Positions 17,355 through 26,143 of a stretch of DNA of 64,000 nt are shown piece by piece. The notes under the pieces are model-generated. The model did not search any database. It was given only the letters and a program-made list of their open reading frames with translations, and was not told the origin of the DNA. Numbering within the stretch: position 1 is the stretch's first letter; every line of letters begins with the position of its first letter. This stretch comes from Pseudodesulfovibrio sp. 5S69. Lineage in GTDB: Bacteria; Desulfobacterota; Desulfovibrionia; Desulfovibrionales; Desulfovibrionaceae. The translations under genes were made by a program, and so were the position numbers. The DNA lies in assembly GCF_037094465.1 (NCBI RefSeq), contig NZ_CP146609.1, forward strand, positions 2,158,501-2,222,500, written 5' to 3'.

Positions 17355-18310
17355 GGCGCCTCACGAAGCGGATCCGGAGCGGCAGGCTCCGTCGCAAGAA
17401 AATGGAAGAACAGGACGATGGCCAGCAGGTCGGCACAGCCTCCCGGACTGAGGTTGCCGACAATGAACCGCCGTTGCATGGCGCGGAGCAGGTGCATTCC
17501 CTCGGGGGTCGCGGCTCCCCCCGCGTCCAGCGCGCGCCGGGCCTCGTCGCGGACCAGTTCGAGGCCGGCCCGCCCGCCCCTGTGCAGCACGTTGGTATCG
17601 GCCATGTCGCGCATGAGCAACAGCAGGGCGTTGATCGAGGCTATGTTGAGGCTGTGGCCGCCGATCCAGCGGTCGAATTCCGCCTTGGCGGCGAGGACGT
17701 GGGGAAACCCCTGTTCCGCCTCGCCCCTGATACCCTTGATGCCGTATAAAATAAAGAATTTCTCTCCGGCTGTCAGGCTGCGTCCCGCAATCAGCCGCCC
17801 CCGGCGCAGCAGACCGTTTTCCGTGAGCCCCGACCGGCGCAGAGGGCGGAAGGGCCCGAAGTCGCGCTCCGTGAGGCCTTGGACCAGCGTGGCCGCCGTC
17901 GCGCAGACCGAGGCGCAATCCAGGCCTTTGTCGAGAGCCTCGTTGCGCCCCGCGGCGGCCGCCAGGACCCCCAGCGAGAAGATCAGCCCCTTGTGGGTGT
18001 TCACGCCGCCGGTGGAGGCGAGCATGGTCTCTTCCGCCGCGCGGCCCAACCCGCGCAGGCGGCGGAAGGCGTCCCGCGGGGGGGCCCCGGCATCGCCCAT
18101 GCCCAGTGCGGCGGCCCCGCGGAAATAAGGCTCCAGGCTCATGGCGCTGACGATCATGGTGGAGATGTCCATGTCCCGGTGGGCTCCCGCCGAATCAGGG
18201 CAGACCAGTCCGGGCTTCGGGGTGGCGGTCGCCTCGTGAATGGCCGCCCTGACGGCCGTCTTGCCGACGGCTGCGGGGGTTATGCGTCGTATCGGGCAGT
18301 AAAGGGTCAT
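17351..18310 (-). CDS. citG: Triphosphoribosyl-dephospho-CoA synthase CitG
   Basis: A 319-aa enzyme that makes the prosthetic-group precursor of citrate lyase acyl carrier protein from dephospho-CoA and ATP. Family landmarks: TPKPGLVCPDSAGAHRDMD near the N-terminus, GVNTHKGLIF, and a C-terminal GGCADLLA segment. The start at 18310 overlaps the citX stop by 4 bp (ATGA), which favours it over longer in-frame starts. Directly followed by the sensor kinase with another 4-bp overlap. Confidence 0.94.
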   Translation of the reverse strand: MTLYCPIRRITPAAVGKTAVRAAIHEATATPKPGLVCPDSAGAHRDMDISTMIVSAMSLEPYFRGAAALGMGDAGAPPRDAFRRLRGLGRAAEETMLASTGGVNTHKGLIFSLGVLAAAAGRNEALDKGLDCASVCATAATLVQGLTERDFGPFRPLRRSGLTENGLLRRGRLIAGRSLTAGEKFFILYGIKGIRGEAEQGFPHVLAAKAEFDRWIGGHSLNIASINALLLLMRDMADTNVLHRGGRAGLELVRDEARRALDAGGAATPEGMHLLRAMQRRFIVGNLSPGGCADLLAIVLFFHFLATEPAAPDPLREAP

Positions 18311-18882
18311 GACGCATCCCCTGCGGGCGGGTAGCCGGAGAGGGCCAGGGCCGAGTCCAGGGCCCGCTGCATGTATCGCCACACCGCGTCGGCGGAATGG
18401 CTCGACCGGGCCCGGCAAAGGGCCGCCTCCTCATCGCAGAGGAAGCATCTTCTGGGCGGCAGGCCGAGGTCCCGCCGGGAAAGAGGCTCCCCGTCCGGGG
18501 CGAGTACATCCGCATCGGCCAGTCTGCCGAAGGGGTGTGCTCCTTCGAGTTCCATGGCGAGCCGTTTGAGCGTCCGGGCCGGAATAGCCGTGGCCAGCAG
18601 GCGGAACGGGCCGTCCGCGCTCTCGATCCATTCGTCATGGAGGGGACGCCATCCTGGGCGGGCGGCGTCGAGGATTCCGTCCATGGCCGCACCCAGCGCC
18701 GTCAGGAGTTCCTGGGCGCCGGGCGGGTTCTTGTCGCCTCCGGGGAGGTTGAGTCCCAATGAGAGTACGCTCGCGCCGGTGTCGGCCGCCAAGGCCAGCT
18801 TGCGGAGCCAGCGTTCCTCCCGGGCATCGAGTATGGCCCTGGAGGAACGCCCGGCTGTTGTGCCGGTTGACTCAGACCGCAT
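18307..18882 (-). CDS. citX: Apo-citrate lyase phosphoribosyl-dephospho-CoA transferase CitX
   Basis: A 191-aa transferase that attaches the prosthetic group to Ser14 of CitD. The nucleotidyl-transfer motif GRLADADVLAPDG and the Cys/His-rich signature RRCFLCDEEAALCRARSSH match the CitX family. It overlaps citF by 11 bp and citG by 4 bp. Length is normal for the family. Confidence 0.94.
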   Translation of the reverse strand: MRSESTGTTAGRSSRAILDAREERWLRKLALAADTGASVLSLGLNLPGGDKNPPGAQELLTALGAAMDGILDAARPGWRPLHDEWIESADGPFRLLATAIPARTLKRLAMELEGAHPFGRLADADVLAPDGEPLSRRDLGLPPRRCFLCDEEAALCRARSSHSADAVWRYMQRALDSALALSGYPPAGDAS

Positions 18883-20275
18883 AGACCTTGTCCACGATGG
18901 TGCCGTCGCGGTATTCGACCAATCCCACCACTCGGTCGCCTTTTTCCATGGGCCGGGGTTTTCCGGTGATGCGCAGGGCCTTCTCCCGCAGCTCCTCGAT
19001 GGTGCAGACGGGGAGTCCGGCCGCCTTGAGCCGGTCGATCAGGTCGGTTCTGCGAGGGTTCACGGCAATGCCCTGTTCGGTCACGAGCACGTCCACGTCC
19101 TTTCCCGGGGTGGTGATGGTGGTGCAGCGCTCCACGACGATGGGCAGGCGCGCCCGCACGAGGGGGGCGACAATGATGGTCAGGTCGGCGCCCGCGGCGG
19201 CGTCGTTGTGTCCGCCGGAGCCGCCGATGATCACGCCGTTGGAGTCCGTGAGCACATTGACGTTGAATTCCAGGTCGACTTCGGAGGCGCCGAGGAGCAC
19301 GGCGTCGAGGAAGTCGACGCAGCAGCTCTTCTGCTTCGGGTTGGCGTAGGTGTCGGCGGATATCTCCTGGTGGGCGGCGTTGTCCCGGATGGAACGGACG
19401 CTGCTCAGGTCGAAGCACTGCACGTCGAAGATGCTCTCGAACAGCCCTTCCTCGATCATTTCGACCATGTACTTGGTGATGCCGCCGAGCAGGAAACCGC
19501 CCTTGAGCCCGAGCTTGCGCATGTCGTCTCGCAGGAAGGTCGAGGCCGCCAGGGATGCGCCGCCCGCGCCGGTCTGGTAGTTGAACCCGTCGCGCAGCAG
19601 ACCCGAGGCCCGGATGACCGCCTGGGCGTTGCGGGCGATGGCCAGGGCCAGGGGGTCGCGGGTCATGCTGATCGAGCCGGAGACGATGCCCGTCGGGTCG
19701 CCTATCCTGTCCACGCACACGACATGGTCCACGCGGTTGTGGGGGATGGAGATGTGCCGCAGGGCCTCGTCGGAGACGAAGTCGGTCACGGCCACGACCT
19801 TTGCGGCATGTTCCACGTCCGGCAGGATGTAGCCCAGGGAGCCGCATGCGGAAGGGCCCTGGACGCCGTTGATGTTGCCGTATGCGTCCACGCAGGGCGC
19901 GGCCACGACGGCGATGTCGATTTTCAGCGATCCTTCGCCGATGGCCCTGGGCCGGCCGCCGTGCGAGCGGAACATGACCGGCTTTTCGAGCACGCCCCGG
20001 CTGATGGCCGCGGCGAGCGGGCCGCTCATGTAGTCGGTGTCGATGGCGGCGATGACGCCGCTTTTGATGTGGGGAATCATGGCCTCGTGCACGGGAAAGA
20101 GCGAGGACATGGCTATGGTCAGGCCCTTCACCCCCAACTGCGCCGCGGCCTCCAGCACCATGTTGGCGACGTAGTCCCCGTTGCGCATGTGGTGGTGGAA
20201 GGACAGGGTCATGTTGTCCGCGAGCCCGGCTTCACGAAGCGCGGTGGCCACGTCGGGCAGGAATTTATGGTTCAC
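18872..20275 (-). CDS. citF: Citrate lyase alpha subunit (citrate CoA-transferase)
   Basis: A 467-aa CitF that exchanges acetyl for citryl on the acyl carrier protein. Strong matches along the whole length include HSHGG-like RSHGGRPRAIGEG, QTGAGGASLA, GGITKYMVEM and SGGHNDAAAGADL, ending in VEYRDGTIVDKV. It lacks the roughly 40-residue N-terminal extension of the enterobacterial protein, beginning close to where the conserved ALREAGLADNMTLSFHHH block starts. It follows citE by 15 nt. Confidence 0.95.
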   Translation of the reverse strand: MNHKFLPDVATALREAGLADNMTLSFHHHMRNGDYVANMVLEAAAQLGVKGLTIAMSSLFPVHEAMIPHIKSGVIAAIDTDYMSGPLAAAISRGVLEKPVMFRSHGGRPRAIGEGSLKIDIAVVAAPCVDAYGNINGVQGPSACGSLGYILPDVEHAAKVVAVTDFVSDEALRHISIPHNRVDHVVCVDRIGDPTGIVSGSISMTRDPLALAIARNAQAVIRASGLLRDGFNYQTGAGGASLAASTFLRDDMRKLGLKGGFLLGGITKYMVEMIEEGLFESIFDVQCFDLSSVRSIRDNAAHQEISADTYANPKQKSCCVDFLDAVLLGASEVDLEFNVNVLTDSNGVIIGGSGGHNDAAAGADLTIIVAPLVRARLPIVVERCTTITTPGKDVDVLVTEQGIAVNPRRTDLIDRLKAAGLPVCTIEELREKALRITGKPRPMEKGDRVVGLVEYRDGTIVDKVYAV

Positions 20276-20290
20276 GATGTACCTCCGTTG

Positions 20291-21136
20291 CTATTCGGCC
20301 ATCTGCAGGACGCTTTTGGCGCGTTTGATAATGGGCAGGTCGATCATCATTCCGTCCAGGGAGACCGCGCCCTTGCCGTCGCGTTCCGCGGCCTCGGCCG
20401 TTTCGATGACCCGCGAGGCCCAGGCGATCTGCTCCGCGGTCGGCATGAAGGCGGTTTTGACCGCATGGACGTGGTGGGGAGAGATAAGCGCCTTGCCGGA
20501 AAAGCCGAGCTGCGCCGCGTAGGCGGCATCCTTCGCGAGGCCCTCCATGTCGGTGACGAAGGGGAAGGGCGTGTCCACGGCGGCGATGCCGGCGGCCTTG
20601 CAGGCCATGAGCATGCGGCCTCTGGCGTAGGCGATCTCGTCGCCTTCCGGGGTCCGCTTGGCGCCCATCCCGGCCGTGAGGTCCTCGGCGCCGAGCAGCA
20701 TGCCGATCAGGGGGCCGCCGAACGAGGCGATGGCCGAGGCGTTTTCTATGCCCAGGGCACTTTCCACCAGGGCCATGATTTTGATGGCCCCGCCGTTTCG
20801 GGAGCTTGTGCCGATGAAGTCGGCAATCTCCCGCAACATGTCGGGGTGTTCGCATTTCGGCAGCAGGATGACGTCCGTGCCGCCGGTGACGGCCGCGGCC
20901 AAGTCGTCCCGCCAGTACGGGGTGTCCAGGCCGTTGATCCGCACGACGCAGGTGACGTTCTCCGGCCTGAGATCGGTCAGGGTGCGCCGGACCAGGATTC
21001 TTGCCGCGTCCTTTTCACCCGGAGCGACGGCGTCCTCCAGGTCGAGTATGACGGAATCCGCGCCGAGGTTGCCCGCACTGGCGAGCATGCCGGGGTTGTT
21101 CCCGGGCATGAACAGCATTGTCCGGAAGGTCTTCAT
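20291..21136 (-). CDS. citE: Citrate lyase beta subunit (citryl-ACP lyase)
   Basis: A 281-aa HpcH/HpaI-type lyase that cleaves citryl-ACP to oxaloacetate and acetyl-ACP. The sequence begins MKTFRTMLFMPGNNPGML and contains ADSVILDLEDAVAPGEKDAAR and VIRINGLDTPYW-like motifs, which form the Mg-binding and substrate site of CitE. The ATG at 21136 overlaps the citD stop by 4 bp, deciding the start over longer in-frame versions. Length is normal. Confidence 0.95.
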   Translation of the reverse strand: MKTFRTMLFMPGNNPGMLASAGNLGADSVILDLEDAVAPGEKDAARILVRRTLTDLRPENVTCVVRINGLDTPYWRDDLAAAVTGGTDVILLPKCEHPDMLREIADFIGTSSRNGGAIKIMALVESALGIENASAIASFGGPLIGMLLGAEDLTAGMGAKRTPEGDEIAYARGRMLMACKAAGIAAVDTPFPFVTDMEGLAKDAAYAAQLGFSGKALISPHHVHAVKTAFMPTAEQIAWASRVIETAEAAERDGKGAVSLDGMMIDLPIIKRAKSVLQMAE

Positions 21137-21411
21137 TTGATCGACTCCTTGTAACGCGTTATGGCGGCCTCCATCCGGGCCAGGATGGTGCATCGCAGCG
21201 CTCCCCGGTCGTTGGCCCGGATGTTCACGCCCTTGAGCCCGGAGTCCTCCAGGCACTGCGTGATGGTTTTTATGATGTCCTCGCCGAATTGCTTCATGAC
21301 GATGCTCTCCACATTGACGGAACTTTCCCCGCCCTCGGGCACCTGCGTCATCCGGATGAAGATGTCGTTCGACTCGAGGGTTCCCGCCTGGGAACTCGCT
21401 GTCTGACCCAT
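21133..21411 (-). CDS. citD: Citrate lyase acyl carrier protein CitD
   Basis: A 92-aa carrier protein. The motif AGTLESNDIFIR places the prosthetic-group serine at residue 14 when translation starts at 21411, exactly as in known CitD. That start also has AAGGAG 8 nt upstream, so it is preferred over a GTG 14 codons earlier. The FGEDI and DRGALRCTILARMEAA segments match the family. It overlaps citE by 4 bp. Confidence 0.95.
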   Translation of the reverse strand: MGQTASSQAGTLESNDIFIRMTQVPEGGESSVNVESIVMKQFGEDIIKTITQCLEDSGLKGVNIRANDRGALRCTILARMEAAITRYKESIK

Positions 21412-21466
21412 GATCGTTTCTCCTTCGGCCTGGTGGCCGCGTTTGGTGTTCACGCTTTCCTCTTCG

Positions 21467-22534
21467 TTAGTGACGCCCCGTTTTCCCGCGCAGGTTCTCG
21501 GCTATTGACCGTCCCTTGTCCGAGAGCAGGAATTGCAGGGTCGACGGGGGAACGAGCCGCTCCAATTCGGGGATGCGCGACGGGAGGTTCCCGTCGCGCA
21601 TGATCCGCCTGACTTCGGAGGCGCTGATGATCTCCCCGGCGGCGCATTGCCGCGGCATTTCCTCGATGGCGATGCCGTATTCGGGCAGCACCCGCCGGAG
21701 GACTTCGTTGTAGGTTGCGGTGGCGGGGCAGTAAGGTTCGCTGCCGACGAACCGGATGCCTATGCCCATATCCGGGGCTATGCGGGTGGCGAAGATCCGG
21801 GCGTCCATCTCGGCGTGCACCGCGGCGTGCGCTTCTCTGCCCGAGAAGTATGCCGGGAAACTCGCCCGGGAGACCATGTACGGGCCTCCGGGGACGACCA
21901 CGACGGTTTTCAGGTCGGAAGCGCCCCTGCGTACGAGTTCGAGCCTGTCCTCGAACGGGAAGGAGGAGGCGTCCTCCTCGACCACGAAAACGACCACCTG
22001 CGCACAGCGGGCGGCTGCCTCCGCGACCAGGGCGTGGTGGCCGAGCGTGAACGGGTTGGCATTGACGACCACCGCCCCGAACCGGCCTCCGGAATGCTTC
22101 GGCATGGTCCGCCTGGACTGTTGGAGCGTCTCCGCCGTCCGGCGGCTCCAGGCCGCATAATCAGGCTCGCCGAACTCCAGCATGGCCGCCTTTTCGGTGG
22201 AAGCGACGAGCTGGAATCCCAGCGAGGCGAACTTCGGGGCCTCGTTCGACTTGGTGAAGATGCAGACCCTCCTGATGCCGTCCACGAGGGCCTGTGACAG
22301 GATGCGGCCCACCAAGGACGAGGCGAGCCCCCGTCCCCGGTGGGCGGCGTCCACGCAGACACCGCAGATGGTCGCGCCCGCCAGGAAGGCCGTGCCGCCG
22401 AGGCGGCCGTCCTCGAAGAAGCCGATGCCCGTGTCGATGCCGTCGGGCATGCTCAGGCCCGAAGCCCGCAGCAGCGCTTCGGCCTCGCTCAGTTCCTGCC
22501 GGGTCGCGATCGCTCGGAATCCTTGAAGGACCAT
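21467..22534 (-). CDS. citC: Citrate lyase ligase (acetate:ACP ligase) CitC
   Basis: A 355-aa protein with an N-terminal GNAT-like domain (CGVCVDAAHRGRGLASSLVG, ~45-65) and a nucleotidyltransferase domain with the ATP-binding NPFTLGHHALV motif and the C-terminal ISASEVRR signature. It acetylates the thiol of the CitD prosthetic group to activate citrate lyase. The ATG at 22534 follows AAGGAACGGAAG. It lies between the transporter and citD genes, the usual position at the head of a cit operon. Confidence 0.94.
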   Translation of the reverse strand: MVLQGFRAIATRQELSEAEALLRASGLSMPDGIDTGIGFFEDGRLGGTAFLAGATICGVCVDAAHRGRGLASSLVGRILSQALVDGIRRVCIFTKSNEAPKFASLGFQLVASTEKAAMLEFGEPDYAAWSRRTAETLQQSRRTMPKHSGGRFGAVVVNANPFTLGHHALVAEAAARCAQVVVFVVEEDASSFPFEDRLELVRRGASDLKTVVVVPGGPYMVSRASFPAYFSGREAHAAVHAEMDARIFATRIAPDMGIGIRFVGSEPYCPATATYNEVLRRVLPEYGIAIEEMPRQCAAGEIISASEVRRIMRDGNLPSRIPELERLVPPSTLQFLLSDKGRSIAENLRGKTGRH

Positions 22535-22548
22535 CTTCCGTTCCTTCC

Positions 22549-23811
22549 CTAGTAGAGTATCGGAATGGTCAATCCGACGATGATCAGGATGAGCGCGCCG
22601 CCCAATCGCGAGGCTATCTGCGAGAAGGGCATGAGCTCGAACCGGTTGGCGGCGGACAGCACCGCGACATCGCCGGTGCCGCCCATGTTGGCCATGCACA
22701 GCCCCGCGGCGATGGCGGATTCGATGAAGTGGAAGCCCACCAGAAGACCGCCGCAGCCCGCGCCGATGATCGCGCCGACAATGACGGAAAGGACCAGGAA
22801 GAAGGTCTGGAGGTTGAAGGCGTCGATGACCACGCCCAGGTCCGTGTAGGTGACGCCCACACCCACGAGCAGCGGGGCGGTCATGTACTTGGCGACGAAC
22901 TTGAACCAGGTCGCGGAGGCTTCCTGTATGGATTTCGGCACCACGCCGGAGACCTTCAGGATGGCCACGGTGATGATCATCAGGGCATAGTAGTGAAGGG
23001 GGATGAACTTGGACAGGATGCGGCCGACGAGGAGCATGGTGCAGGCGGTGAAGAGGCCTATGCCCAGGGCCTGGATGGTCACCTGCGTGACATCGGCTAC
23101 CTCGTGTTCCTCCTCGCCGCTGCGGATCAGCTTGCCCTCGCCCGACAACTGCGGATAGACCTTGCCCAGCTTGTCGAGCAGGCCGCCGAAGATGATGGCG
23201 AGGACGTTGCCGATGGCCATCGGGGGGATGAGGAGGGACAGTATCTCCTTGGTGGAGATATTGGTGCTGGCATGCAGGATTTCGGACATCGGCAGAACGC
23301 CCGCCCCGAGGCCGCCGCCCATGATCGGGTAGCAGATGAAGGCGATGCCCCTGCTCCAGCCCTCGCCGGTCAGGGCGCCGACGAGGCCCGCAAGAATGGA
23401 CGCGCAGATGAGACCGAGCACGATGGGCACGGCGAAGCGCAGACCCGCCTTGACGAGCAGTTTGGCCTTCATACCGAAGATGGAGCCGCAGATGAGCGCG
23501 GCAATGTAAAAGTTCAGGAAGTCCGAAGGCTTCATGAATCCGTCAATGACTTTTTTCACGGACGGCGGCATGATGCCGAAATAGACGAAGGCGGCGCTGA
23601 CGAAGATGCAGAAGATCGGCCCGCCGCCGAGGTAGGAATTGACAATCGGGGTCTTGCTGCCGAGCCAGTCGAGGAGAAAGCCCATGCTCATGGTGATGGC
23701 GAAGCCGCCAACCATGCCGCCGGGCAGCTTGCCTATGGCGCTGGCGATCGCCACCAGGACCGAGAGAGCGAGAAGGTGGGGAAGCTTCATCCCCATGACT
23801 TCAGTGTTCAT
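22549..23811 (-). CDS. 2-hydroxycarboxylate (citrate/malate) transporter, 2HCT family
   Basis: A 420-aa membrane protein of the CitS/CimH/MaeN family with about eleven hydrophobic segments. The two re-entrant-loop motifs of the family are visible: MGGGLGAG in the N-terminal half and NMGGTGDVAVLSAANR with ELMPF in the C-terminal half. It probably imports citrate with Na+ ions. The ATG at 23811 follows GAGG by 8 nt; a GTG four codons upstream is possible. First gene of the cit operon, 14 nt before citC. CitS is the likely orthologue by context, but malate cannot be excluded. Confidence 0.9.
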   Translation of the reverse strand: MNTEVMGMKLPHLLALSVLVAIASAIGKLPGGMVGGFAITMSMGFLLDWLGSKTPIVNSYLGGGPIFCIFVSAAFVYFGIMPPSVKKVIDGFMKPSDFLNFYIAALICGSIFGMKAKLLVKAGLRFAVPIVLGLICASILAGLVGALTGEGWSRGIAFICYPIMGGGLGAGVLPMSEILHASTNISTKEILSLLIPPMAIGNVLAIIFGGLLDKLGKVYPQLSGEGKLIRSGEEEHEVADVTQVTIQALGIGLFTACTMLLVGRILSKFIPLHYYALMIITVAILKVSGVVPKSIQEASATWFKFVAKYMTAPLLVGVGVTYTDLGVVIDAFNLQTFFLVLSVIVGAIIGAGCGGLLVGFHFIESAIAAGLCMANMGGTGDVAVLSAANRFELMPFSQIASRLGGALILIIVGLTIPILY

Positions 23812-23935
23812 GCAATACCTCACACTTGTTGACGTTTACGAGTCGGTTCCCCATCGTTGGGGCAAACGCTAGCTCCTCGCGTGAGATATTTGGGAGTTGG
23901 GTAACTAATGGCGTACTTTTGAAAGTTTTGAAGGC

Positions 23936-23947
23936 GGGGGGGGGGGG
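23936..23947. repeat. Poly-G tract (12 G) upstream of the citrate transporter
   Basis: Twelve consecutive G on the plus strand (C on the coding strand of the cit operon). Such tracts slip during replication and can act as phase-variable promoter spacers; they are also prone to sequencing error. Confidence 0.9.
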
Positions 23948-24123
23948 CAAAACGGGCGGCGCGCCGTACCCGCAGGGGAAATGAAAAAGGGGCCTGGATG
24001 TGCCCGAACTTGTGGCCAGGCTGCGGCCTTACCGTCTGACGCGAACTCCCCGTGTCGGCCGGGACCGGATCCCCTTCTCCATGGACCGGCCCCAAAGTGT
24101 GAATCCCGCCAGCCGCACGACGC

Positions 24124-24170
24124 AAAAACTCCTTGCCTGAAAAGGAGGGCAAGCCGTTTCAGACAAGGAG
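24124..24170 (-). terminator. Terminator after the secreted-protein gene
   Basis: The arms ctccttgcctgaaa (24129-24142) and tttcagacaaggag (24157-24170) pair over 14 positions with one G-T wobble. On the minus strand the stem is followed by ttttt. It ends the transcript of the two genes at 25518-24195. Confidence 0.8.
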
Positions 24171-24194
24171 CCGCGTGTGCCGATCGAGTTCGGA

Positions 24195-24821
24195 TTACTT
24201 CAGGTCGAGTGCTTTTTGAACCTTGGTCTCCACTTCCCGGCACCTGTATTTTTTGGCGATATCTGCCATCCTTCCCGTTCCCCAGCCAACGAACCCCATG
24301 TTCAGGTTTTCTTCCACGGAAGATGCAAACCTGTTGGCTTGGGCGAGGCCGACGACGGTCCCGGCCTCATCGAGTTGGATGTTGCCCAGGGTGTGGCATT
24401 TTAAGTACAATGTGTAGGGTATGATATCGCCATGTGCCGACGAGTTGAACACATTGAAAAGTACGCCGACGGTGCAGAATACGATGTCGTTGATACCGGC
24501 TTTCCCGGATTTGAGAAGAGGCTGTATCTGCTTATAGTCTTTCAATATGACGACATTTGTACCGGCAAACTCCCTGCGGGCGTCCTCCATGACCGTTCTT
24601 TTCAGAAAAGTTGTAATGGCATCTTGTTGAGATTTGTATTTGTCCCCAACACCGAAGGCGCCCAGCGTTGGCGAACAATGGAAAGAATAGTAGATATACT
24701 TGAGGTTTACGTCCTTGCATATATTATAGTTCGTTACTTCGTACAGAGGCAGTTCCTCAGCCTGCGCGCCGATGGCGAAGAGCAATATGAAGAGTGTCAG
24801 GGGAGCAAGGGTTTTTCGCAT
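24195..24821 (-). CDS. Secreted protein of unknown function
   Basis: A 208-aa product with a clear signal peptide (residues 1-22, charged start, hydrophobic core, cleavage after AQA). The mature part has five to six cysteines (for example NICKDV, FHCSPT, FCTVG, LKCHT), suggesting disulfides in the periplasm or outside. No family recognised. The ATG at 24821 is 14 nt downstream of the lipoprotein gene stop, so the two probably form an operon. Codon use is more AT-rich than in the neighbouring core genes, which fits an accessory origin. Confidence 0.8.
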   Translation of the reverse strand: MRKTLAPLTLFILLFAIGAQAEELPLYEVTNYNICKDVNLKYIYYSFHCSPTLGAFGVGDKYKSQQDAITTFLKRTVMEDARREFAGTNVVILKDYKQIQPLLKSGKAGINDIVFCTVGVLFNVFNSSAHGDIIPYTLYLKCHTLGNIQLDEAGTVVGLAQANRFASSVEENLNMGFVGWGTGRMADIAKKYRCREVETKVQKALDLK

Positions 24822-24834
24822 GTAACATTCTTGA

Positions 24835-25518
24835 TTATTGATGGTTTTCGGTGGTCGGCGAGTTGTTTTGCTGCGTCGTGCCTCGCAGTTGTTCCAGCTC
24901 ATATGGGTTTGTCTCTTCGACGGCGCTTTCAACCGTATCTCCCGCGCGGAATGCGGCCAGATAGACCTCGATCTTGTCGGATGCCTCGCGGGCGACTCGC
25001 TGTCGGCTTTTTTCCTTGTCCAGCGTGTAGAGCGGGATTTCATCGTCGATACGCCAGGCCGTGCCATCCGGGGTGAGAATATGCAGGCGCATCCGGACAA
25101 TGTAGTTGGGAGTTCCGGCATTGACAGCCTGTTTTCCTGCTTCTTTTACGGACCAGCCCAGGAAGTAGCCTGCGTTGATCAAGACGCTGATGGGGTCCAA
25201 GGGGACCGGAATCGGCGGGCTTCCCAGGTCGCTATGCGCCAACTGCTGGACCGGGGAGTTGGTCAGGAGCAGGCGCATGGGCCAGTCCGCGGACCGCAGT
25301 TCGTTTTCTTCGGCGAGGTCGTCCTCGGAAAGTTGCTTGTTGAGCTGTTCGGCCAAAGACGTCTTGGCGTTGAATGCGGAGTAGTCGGTAATCTCGATAG
25401 AGTATGTTTCCTGCTTCCGGACGATGGGAGCGGCGGTATTCGTGCTTGCCTTGCACCCTGTGAGGGCGAGGACCGCGAGAATGAGGATTGCCGGAATCGG
25501 GAGAGTACGGTTGACCAT
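24835..25518 (-). CDS. Putative lipoprotein of unknown function
   Basis: A 227-aa protein with a lipoprotein signal peptide; the lipobox LTGC puts the modified Cys at about residue 22. The mature part contains an amphipathic stretch near ISVLINAGYFLGWSVKEA and otherwise looks soluble. No family recognised. It lies directly upstream of the secreted-protein gene; together they may form an envelope-associated pair. Confidence 0.8.
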   Translation of the reverse strand: MVNRTLPIPAILILAVLALTGCKASTNTAAPIVRKQETYSIEITDYSAFNAKTSLAEQLNKQLSEDDLAEENELRSADWPMRLLLTNSPVQQLAHSDLGSPPIPVPLDPISVLINAGYFLGWSVKEAGKQAVNAGTPNYIVRMRLHILTPDGTAWRIDDEIPLYTLDKEKSRQRVAREASDKIEVYLAAFRAGDTVESAVEETNPYELEQLRGTTQQNNSPTTENHQ

Positions 25519-25599
25519 GCGTAAGGCTCCATAGATATACTGATAATCGCGCTAATTTGCTGTATGTTGCGCGGCCGTCATCTGTCAAACGCCTTATAT

Positions 25600-26142
25600 T
25601 CAAGCTGCGGCGTTCATGGCGTTCTTTTTGCCGAGGCCGTGAAACATGCCCGCCATCTTCTCCCCCGGGCCGAGAAAGCAGGAGAGGGTGACCTTGCGGG
25701 ACATGCCGAAGCCGAGCGGATTGCCGACCAGTTCGATGCGGGCGTCGTTCAATTCGTAACGGCAGGCCAGATCGTATCCGAGACGATGGCACTTGGCGGT
25801 CTTGATCTCCTGATCCAGCCAGGACTTCAGGTTGCGGAAGGTGGACCCGCCGGCTTCCCAGGTGATGCTGATGCCTTCCAGGCGCTGCGAGGCGTTGAAG
25901 CGCAGGACCATTTTTCTGATTCCGGCATGGGTATGCATCGGCTCGTCGACGGTGAGCGTCGTACCGGATTCGTTTTTGACTTCATCCATCTCGCCTCGGA
26001 GCGAGTTGAGCGCGTGACGGGCTGGTCCGTAGGGAATGACCTGCTGATTGGCGGGCAAATCGTTGGTGGTGGAATAATTGAGCGGTCCGAAGGCGGTCTT
26101 GAGCAGCAGATTCCAGATTCTGTCGGTGAGATGCAGATTCAT
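25600..26142 (-). CDS. Hypothetical protein (180 aa)
   Basis: A soluble protein without signal peptide or membrane segment. The ATG has a strong AGGAGG 5 nt upstream. No domain recognised; residues 60-110 (HTHAGIRKMVLRFNAS and ITWEAGGSTF) suggest a beta-rich fold. It starts 2 bp after the end of the transposase-like remnant, in the accessory stretch beside the tRNA-Pro island. Confidence 0.7.
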   Translation of the reverse strand: MNLHLTDRIWNLLLKTAFGPLNYSTTNDLPANQQVIPYGPARHALNSLRGEMDEVKNESGTTLTVDEPMHTHAGIRKMVLRFNASQRLEGISITWEAGGSTFRNLKSWLDQEIKTAKCHRLGYDLACRYELNDARIELVGNPLGFGMSRKVTLSCFLGPGEKMAGMFHGLGKKNAMNAAA

Positions 26143-26143
26143 A

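Larger units (their letters stand above)
23812..24194. other. Upstream region of the cit operon with a 12-G homopolymer
   Basis: About 380 bp without a gene. It must hold the cit operon promoter reading left. It contains an uninterrupted run of twelve G at 23936-23947, about 125 bp from the start codon, an AT-rich patch next to it (23890-23930), and the terminator of the genes to its right (24129-24170). I could not assign a -35/-10 pair or CitB site with confidence. Confidence 0.6.

Noticed and set aside
18371..21154. 927-codon open frame on the plus strand opposite citX-citF-citE
   Set aside because: The reverse strand holds three recognised citrate lyase genes with tight overlaps; the plus-strand product is low-complexity Gly/His/Asp-rich.
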